Source: Chlamydiota bacterium
GTDB taxonomy: Bacteria; Chlamydiota; Chlamydiia; Chlamydiales; Rhabdochlamydiaceae
Direction: 5' to 3'
Length of the DNA stretch: 8,465 nt
NCBI GenBank assembly: GCA_013041585.1
Contig: JABEVM010000012.1
Coordinates: 1 to 8,465 of the forward strand
Shown here: positions 5,595 to 8,465 of the stretch, one piece after another
How the letters are laid out: every line of letters begins with the position of its first letter
How positions within the stretch are numbered: position 1 is the first letter of the stretch
Program-made: the position numbers and the translations under genes
Notes under the pieces: generated by a model
The model's input: the letters and a program-made list of their open reading frames with translations, nothing else
What the model was told of the DNA's origin: nothing
Databases searched by the model: none

Positions 5595-7238
5595 TTATCT
5601 TCTTAATAACTGAGCTTGCAGCGCGGCTAATTGTCTATTGATTTCTTCATCTGCAGTAGAAATTGTGCCAATGAGATTTGCAAATTCTCTTAATTCTCTT
5701 TGGATAGTATCTAGAAGTCCTAGTCGCTCTAGAATTGCTTCGTCACCCTCAGATAAAGTCAATACAGATTGGGATGCAGGCAAGGGTTGCGAAGTAAGCT
5801 GATCTAAAGTTTCTTCTATTTGGTATTCTTGTTGGAAGCTGGTTTCGAGTATAGTCATTGTGTCTTGTAACTGAGGGAGTCGCTGTCTAAGATTTTGAAC
5901 TGTATCGTTTATTCCTTGGAAGCGCTCTTGAATTGCCCGTATACTTTCATCTAAAGAGGTGTTAGCAAGTGGGGCTCGTGGTGGCGCTGAAGAGCTGCTA
6001 GCGATCGGAGTCAGAGGTCTACTTAAACGTGCTACTTCACCTTGTAAATTTTGGACTTGTTCATGGAGAGCTGTATTTCTTGTAAGCAGTAGATTTACTC
6101 TCTGCTGGAGTGCTTGCAAAGTTGTTACCAGCCTTATAAAAGTTTCACTGGGTTGGATTGTATTAGGTTGTACCGGAGTGTTCGGTGGAGTTTGCATTTC
6201 ACTACCAAGACTTTGTAACGTAAAATACCCAGTTCCAAAAGCTGCAAAAGCTGCCCAAGCTGCAATACGAAGAGAAGGATGTGATCCTCTTTTAGATAAA
6301 GTCGAGATAAACACGCTTGCTAAAGAAATGACTGACCCTAAGGTCATAACAGTCTTTCCAAATTCAAGAGCTGAGACTCGATTTTCTAAGTGGGGAGGTT
6401 GTCTTGGATATCCATCTTCGGGAGGAGGAGTGTCAGCTAAACCAGTAGGTTGAGGATATGGTGGTAAAGTTTCAGCGGCTGGATCTGGACCACCAATTGT
6501 AGGGAGTATCAAGTCGAGACCTTGCCTAGCAGGTGGTCTTTCAGATGAAAGTGAGAGACTAGGTAATCGTAAACGATTTGGGTCCTGTTGCACCGAGGTT
6601 CCTTCTCTTTCTTCATCTCGCATGTGTTCTAAATCCGGCAAAATGTATGAACCACCAAGATCCGAAGGCTCACCTCTTGATGCGTCAGCTGGGTTTTGCG
6701 CATGTAAACGAGGCTGAGAACCTGAGGGCAGAGTTGCAGGAGCGGGTAGACTGCCCATTGAAGGAAATATCCAAGGTGATTGTTGAATAGCAGGAGGCCT
6801 TGTTGGTGATGAAGAGGTAGGTAATCGTATAAAATGTGAACCCTGCTGCACCCAGGTTCCTTCTCTTGTACCTTCTTCTGCATGTGGTACATCAGGCAAT
6901 ACGTATGAGCCACCAAGATCTGCAGGTTGATCTTGTGGATCAGGAAGGTTTTGTGCTTCTAAACGAGGACTTTGATAAGGCGGAGGAGGGGGTTCTCGTT
7001 GTGGAGGAGGAGCTCCTGCTCCGAAGGGTAGGTTTGTTGGCATTATAGGTTGAGGACCTTCATAGGGTTGTCCTGCGGAAGAAGATGCTACTCCTCTTTG
7101 CGTGGAAGAAAGGGTCGCATTTGGTACTGTTCCTACAGCATTTGGATCAGTGGAATAAGAAGGAGGTGCTGGTGGATAGCTTGTTGAAGCAGTTCGGGAA
7201 GCAGAAGGATCAGAACTTACAGGAGGAGTCGGTAGCAT
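5595..7238 (-). CDS. Probable inclusion membrane (Inc-like) protein, Pro-rich with coiled coils
   Basis: A 547-residue protein with no recognised enzyme domain. Residues 1-285 are rich in Pro, Ser and Gly and appear disordered. They hold two PPxY motifs, PPSY (25-28) and PPPY (85-88), and a tandem duplication of 86 residues (91-176 and 177-262). Two hydrophobic lobes, about 296-314 and 325-344, are joined by the short loop SKRGSHPSLR. This bilobed hairpin is the hallmark of chlamydial Inc proteins, which are secreted by type III secretion and inserted into the vacuole membrane with both ends facing the host cytosol. Residues about 363-405, 427-480 and 496-547 are heptad-like coiled coils, as in Inc proteins that engage host trafficking factors. 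The Ser/Thr/Pro-rich N terminus would suit a type III secretion signal. There is no classical signal peptide. The Inc assignment is inferred from architecture, not sequence identity. It is monocistronic, with its own promoter and terminator. Confidence 0.75.
   Translation of the reverse strand: MLPTPPVSSDPSASRTASTSYPPAPPSYSTDPNAVGTVPNATLSSTQRGVASSSAGQPYEGPQPIMPTNLPFGAGAPPPQREPPPPPYQSPRLEAQNLPDPQDQPADLGGSYVLPDVPHAEEGTREGTWVQQGSHFIRLPTSSSPTRPPAIQQSPWIFPSMGSLPAPATLPSGSQPRLHAQNPADASRGEPSDLGGSYILPDLEHMRDEEREGTSVQQDPNRLRLPSLSLSSERPPARQGLDLILPTIGGPDPAAETLPPYPQPTGLADTPPPEDGYPRQPPHLENRVSALEFGKTVMTLGSVISLASVFISTLSKRGSHPSLRIAAWAAFAAFGTGYFTLQSLGSEMQTPPNTPVQPNTIQPSETFIRLVTTLQALQQRVNLLLTRNTALHEQVQNLQGEVARLSRPLTPIASSSSAPPRAPLANTSLDESIRAIQERFQGINDTVQNLRQRLPQLQDTMTILETSFQQEYQIEETLDQLTSQPLPASQSVLTLSEGDEAILERLGLLDTIQRELREFANLIGTISTADEEINRQLAALQAQLLRR
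6453..6968 (-). repeat. Two tandem 258-bp (86-codon) repeats in the Inc-like gene
   Basis: The copies are 6711-6968 and 6453-6710. Shared blocks are PRLEAQN/PRLHAQN, DLGGSYVLPD/DLGGSYILPD, EGTWVQQ/EGTSVQQ and RLPTSSS/RLPSLSL, all at a constant offset of 85-86 residues. DNA identity remains in patches, for example AGGTTCCTTCTCTT on the plus strand at 6596 and again at 6854, exactly 258 bases apart. Each copy is preceded by a Pro-rich linker, and the linker after copy two (AETLPPYPQPTGLAD) resembles the start of a third, degenerate unit. Confidence 0.85.
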
Positions 7239-7267
7239 AAAAAGCGTATTTCCGTTGTGAAGGGTTT

Positions 7268-7295
7268 TTTATAAAGGATTTCAAAATTCTTCAAA
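7268..7295 (-). promoter_or_regulatory. Candidate promoter of the Inc-like gene
   Basis: On the minus strand TATAAA (7268-7273) is a good -10, with TTTGAA (7290-7295) as -35 after a 16-base spacer. The expected start of transcription is about 20 bases before the ATG at 7238. The -35 lies inside an 11-base palindrome, TTCAAATTGAA (7290-7300), which could be a regulator site. Confidence 0.45.
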
Positions 7296-7305
7296 TTGAA
7301 AAATT

Positions 7306-7335
7306 CGTGAAATCTGAAACTGTTACAATTTCACG
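7306..7335. repeat. Inverted repeat upstream of the Inc-like promoter
   Basis: CGTGAAAT (7306-7313) and ATTTCACG (7328-7335) are perfect 8-bp arms 14 bases apart. The arm centres are 22 bases apart, about two helical turns, so a dimeric regulator could bind both from one face. The position just upstream of the candidate -35 suits an activator or repressor site. Confidence 0.4.
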
Positions 7336-7441
7336 TAATAAATAAGTGCAGAAAAATTAGTAAATGTAGGAATGACAATAGAAGTTTTCTTGGTTTTTTT
7401 TACACTGTTTTCTTCTCTGAGAGGAAAATTTTTGGCTCATG

Positions 7442-7476
7442 TAAGATTTGGTAGAAACAATTTTCTCAAAATCTTA
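7442..7476. repeat. Second inverted repeat in the divergent intergenic region
   Basis: TAAGATTT (7442-7449) and AAATCTTA (7469-7476) are perfect 8-bp arms around 19 bases. It lies 61 bases before the start of the right-hand gene, so it is either an operator or a leader stem-loop. The rest of the 299-base gap (7239-7537) is AT-rich, with no further gene or RNA that I can recognise and no convincing plus-strand promoter. Confidence 0.3.
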
Positions 7477-7526
7477 GGATGAGGATAAAAAAACCTTTTC
7501 CAATTTGTTCGCATCTTTGATTTTAT

Positions 7527-7531
7527 AGGGA
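7527..7531 (+). promoter_or_regulatory. Ribosome binding site that chooses ATG 7538 over ATG 7532
   Basis: AGGGA at 7527-7531 directly abuts ATG 7532, which is too close, but lies 6 bases before the in-frame ATG 7538. The second ATG is therefore the likelier start. Confidence 0.6.
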
Positions 7532-7537
7532 ATGAAA

Positions 7538-8398
7538 ATGAACTTACGCAAATGGTACCAAAAACTGGGTTTGTTAGGGATTAAAGCACGGGCATCAAAT
7601 GTTTCTGCTGAAGTACCGAGCAAGGACTATTTTGTATATTCTAGTAATTTGAAAGACTTGCTTACTTTAACAAGTATCACTTGTGAAGACAACTTAGAAT
7701 CAATTGTTGAGGCTACGCAAAAAAAATGGCTCAGACCGCAAGGAAAAGAGCGGTGGGACATTTTAGAATTGTATAGTCCAAAAGAAGTAAACAAGATTCG
7801 TTTGTTAGCTGAAGGAATGGGTTTTTTTCAAGAGGTTTTACCTAAGGAAAAGTTTTATGATTACGCTCTTGTTTTAGGGGCGATTTTTTCCAGTGTGCAG
7901 GATAGGTTTAGTTTTTTGATAAAACTTTGGAAGATGGGTGTTCGTTTTCGAGAACTTATTTTTTTAGCAGGGGAAAGAACGCTAGATCCTAGGATTGAAC
8001 CTGCAAGCATCTTTTTGGAAACAGGGAAAGCCCCAAAAAATGAGACAGAGATGATGCAGTATGTGTACGATCACTGGAAAATGCCTAAAGAAATGAAGGA
8101 GCTTCCTTTTCAAATCGTTTCAGTTCCCTTCGATGTAAAAAAGGGGCGCCGTCCCTCAACTGGCGATACAATTCAGGCTTGGATGGACCTCTTCCCAAAG
8201 CCAGGGAAGTGTTTATTCGTTTCAAATCAGCCTTATTGCCTCTATCAGGACCTGGTAGTAAAAAATTATTTACCAAAGAGCTTTCTTTTCGAGACAGTTG
8301 GGTCGCCTGTAAACTCTTCAGATACAAGCGGTTCAGTTCTTCTTGATACTATTGCGCGCTGTCTTTACCAAGAATTACAAAATCGCAAAAAAATATAA
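7538..8398 (+). CDS. ElyC/SanA/YdcF-like (DUF218-type) protein
   Basis: A 286-residue protein without signal peptide or membrane segment. The N-terminal 100 residues are not recognised. From about residue 108 the pattern resembles the ElyC/SanA/YdcF group: a strand ending in ALVLGAIF, then a helix with DRFSFLIKLWKMG, a second strand LIFLAGERTLDP, the acidic NETEMMQYVYDHW where the family has its EA/ETE helix, RRPSTGDTIQAW in place of the usual nT-x-eNA motif, and CLFVSNQPYCLYQ in place of the VTs-x-yH strand. It ends with a helix, LLDTIARCLYQEL. The group has a Rossmann-like fold; some members act in envelope or peptidoglycan homeostasis, but many are uncharacterised, and the usual histidine after the last strand is replaced by QPY here. 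Function cannot be given. It is transcribed divergently from the Inc-like gene across a 299-base gap, and no terminator is visible after it. Confidence 0.6.
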   Translation: MNLRKWYQKLGLLGIKARASNVSAEVPSKDYFVYSSNLKDLLTLTSITCEDNLESIVEATQKKWLRPQGKERWDILELYSPKEVNKIRLLAEGMGFFQEVLPKEKFYDYALVLGAIFSSVQDRFSFLIKLWKMGVRFRELIFLAGERTLDPRIEPASIFLETGKAPKNETEMMQYVYDHWKMPKEMKELPFQIVSVPFDVKKGRRPSTGDTIQAWMDLFPKPGKCLFVSNQPYCLYQDLVVKNYLPKSFLFETVGSPVNSSDTSGSVLLDTIARCLYQELQNRKKI

Positions 8399-8421
8399 TC
8401 GATTTATGCTGTTTGTTTTTA

Positions 8422-8450
8422 TTTCGTAATAAAAATGATTTCGCTATAAT
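8422..8450 (+). promoter_or_regulatory. Promoter for a gene beyond the right edge
   Basis: A perfect -10, TATAAT (8445-8450), follows a weak -35, TTTCGT (8422-8427), after 17 bases. Transcription would start near 8457 and run off the window. Its presence right after the preceding gene suggests that the next gene has its own transcript. Confidence 0.45.
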
Positions 8451-8465
8451 AAGCATTTATAAAAC

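Noticed and set aside
5959..6453. A 164-residue plus-strand open frame opposite the Inc-like gene
   Set aside because: It has no plausible ribosome binding site and no recognisable domain, and it mirrors the Pro/Ser/Gln-rich coding strand. The coding strand has a clear domain layout, promoter and terminator.
6629..6916. A 95-residue minus-strand frame within the Inc-like gene
   Set aside because: It lies wholly inside the repeat region in another frame. It is open only because of biased base composition, with no start signal.
7398..7531. Plus-strand promoter for the YdcF-like gene, for example TTTTCT with GATAAA near 7461-7489
   Set aside because: The hexamers match the consensus poorly and no alternative stands out, so no promoter is annotated.

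Overview
The window most likely comes from a chlamydia-like (environmental Chlamydiae) genome. The main clue is a long Ser/Pro-rich protein with the two-lobed hydrophobic hairpin and C-terminal coiled coils typical of inclusion membrane (Inc) proteins. AT-rich intergenic DNA and sigma70/sigma66-like promoters fit this. No 16S rRNA or other lineage marker is present, so the assignment is an inference and no genus can be named. There are seven genes, five on the minus strand and two on the plus strand, and no tRNA, rRNA, CRISPR array or insertion sequence was recognised.

Left (1-870): a plus-strand gene for a PAS plus response-regulator receiver protein with no kinase and no DNA-binding output domain. 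It converges, 6 bases apart, on the end of the next operon, where a perfect 10-bp inverted repeat lies.

Centre-left (871-3320, minus strand): a compact three-gene operon with its own strong promoter. In transcription order it encodes a type III polyketide synthase with an intact Cys-His-Asn triad, a five-helix membrane protein whose His, Asp and Glu clusters all lie on one predicted membrane face, and a UbiG-like SAM O-methyltransferase. The genes overlap by 13 and 25 bases, so translation is probably coupled. Together they look like a small pathway that builds a polyketide or phenolic lipid at the membrane, modifies it and O-methylates it. This is the most interesting part of the window.

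Centre (3329-5508, minus strand): a 703-residue mechanosensitive channel of the MscS superfamily with a signal peptide and a long periplasmic helical domain. Its end carries another stem-loop over the stop codon.

Centre-right (5531-7335, minus strand): the Inc-like protein, with two PPxY motifs, an 86-codon tandem duplication, a bilobed membrane hairpin and coiled coils. It is followed by a textbook intrinsic terminator. Its upstream region, shared with a divergent gene, has a promoter and two inverted repeats.

Right (7538-8398, plus strand): a protein resembling the ElyC/SanA/YdcF (DUF218) group. A promoter with a perfect TATAAT lies at the right edge and presumably drives a gene outside the window.
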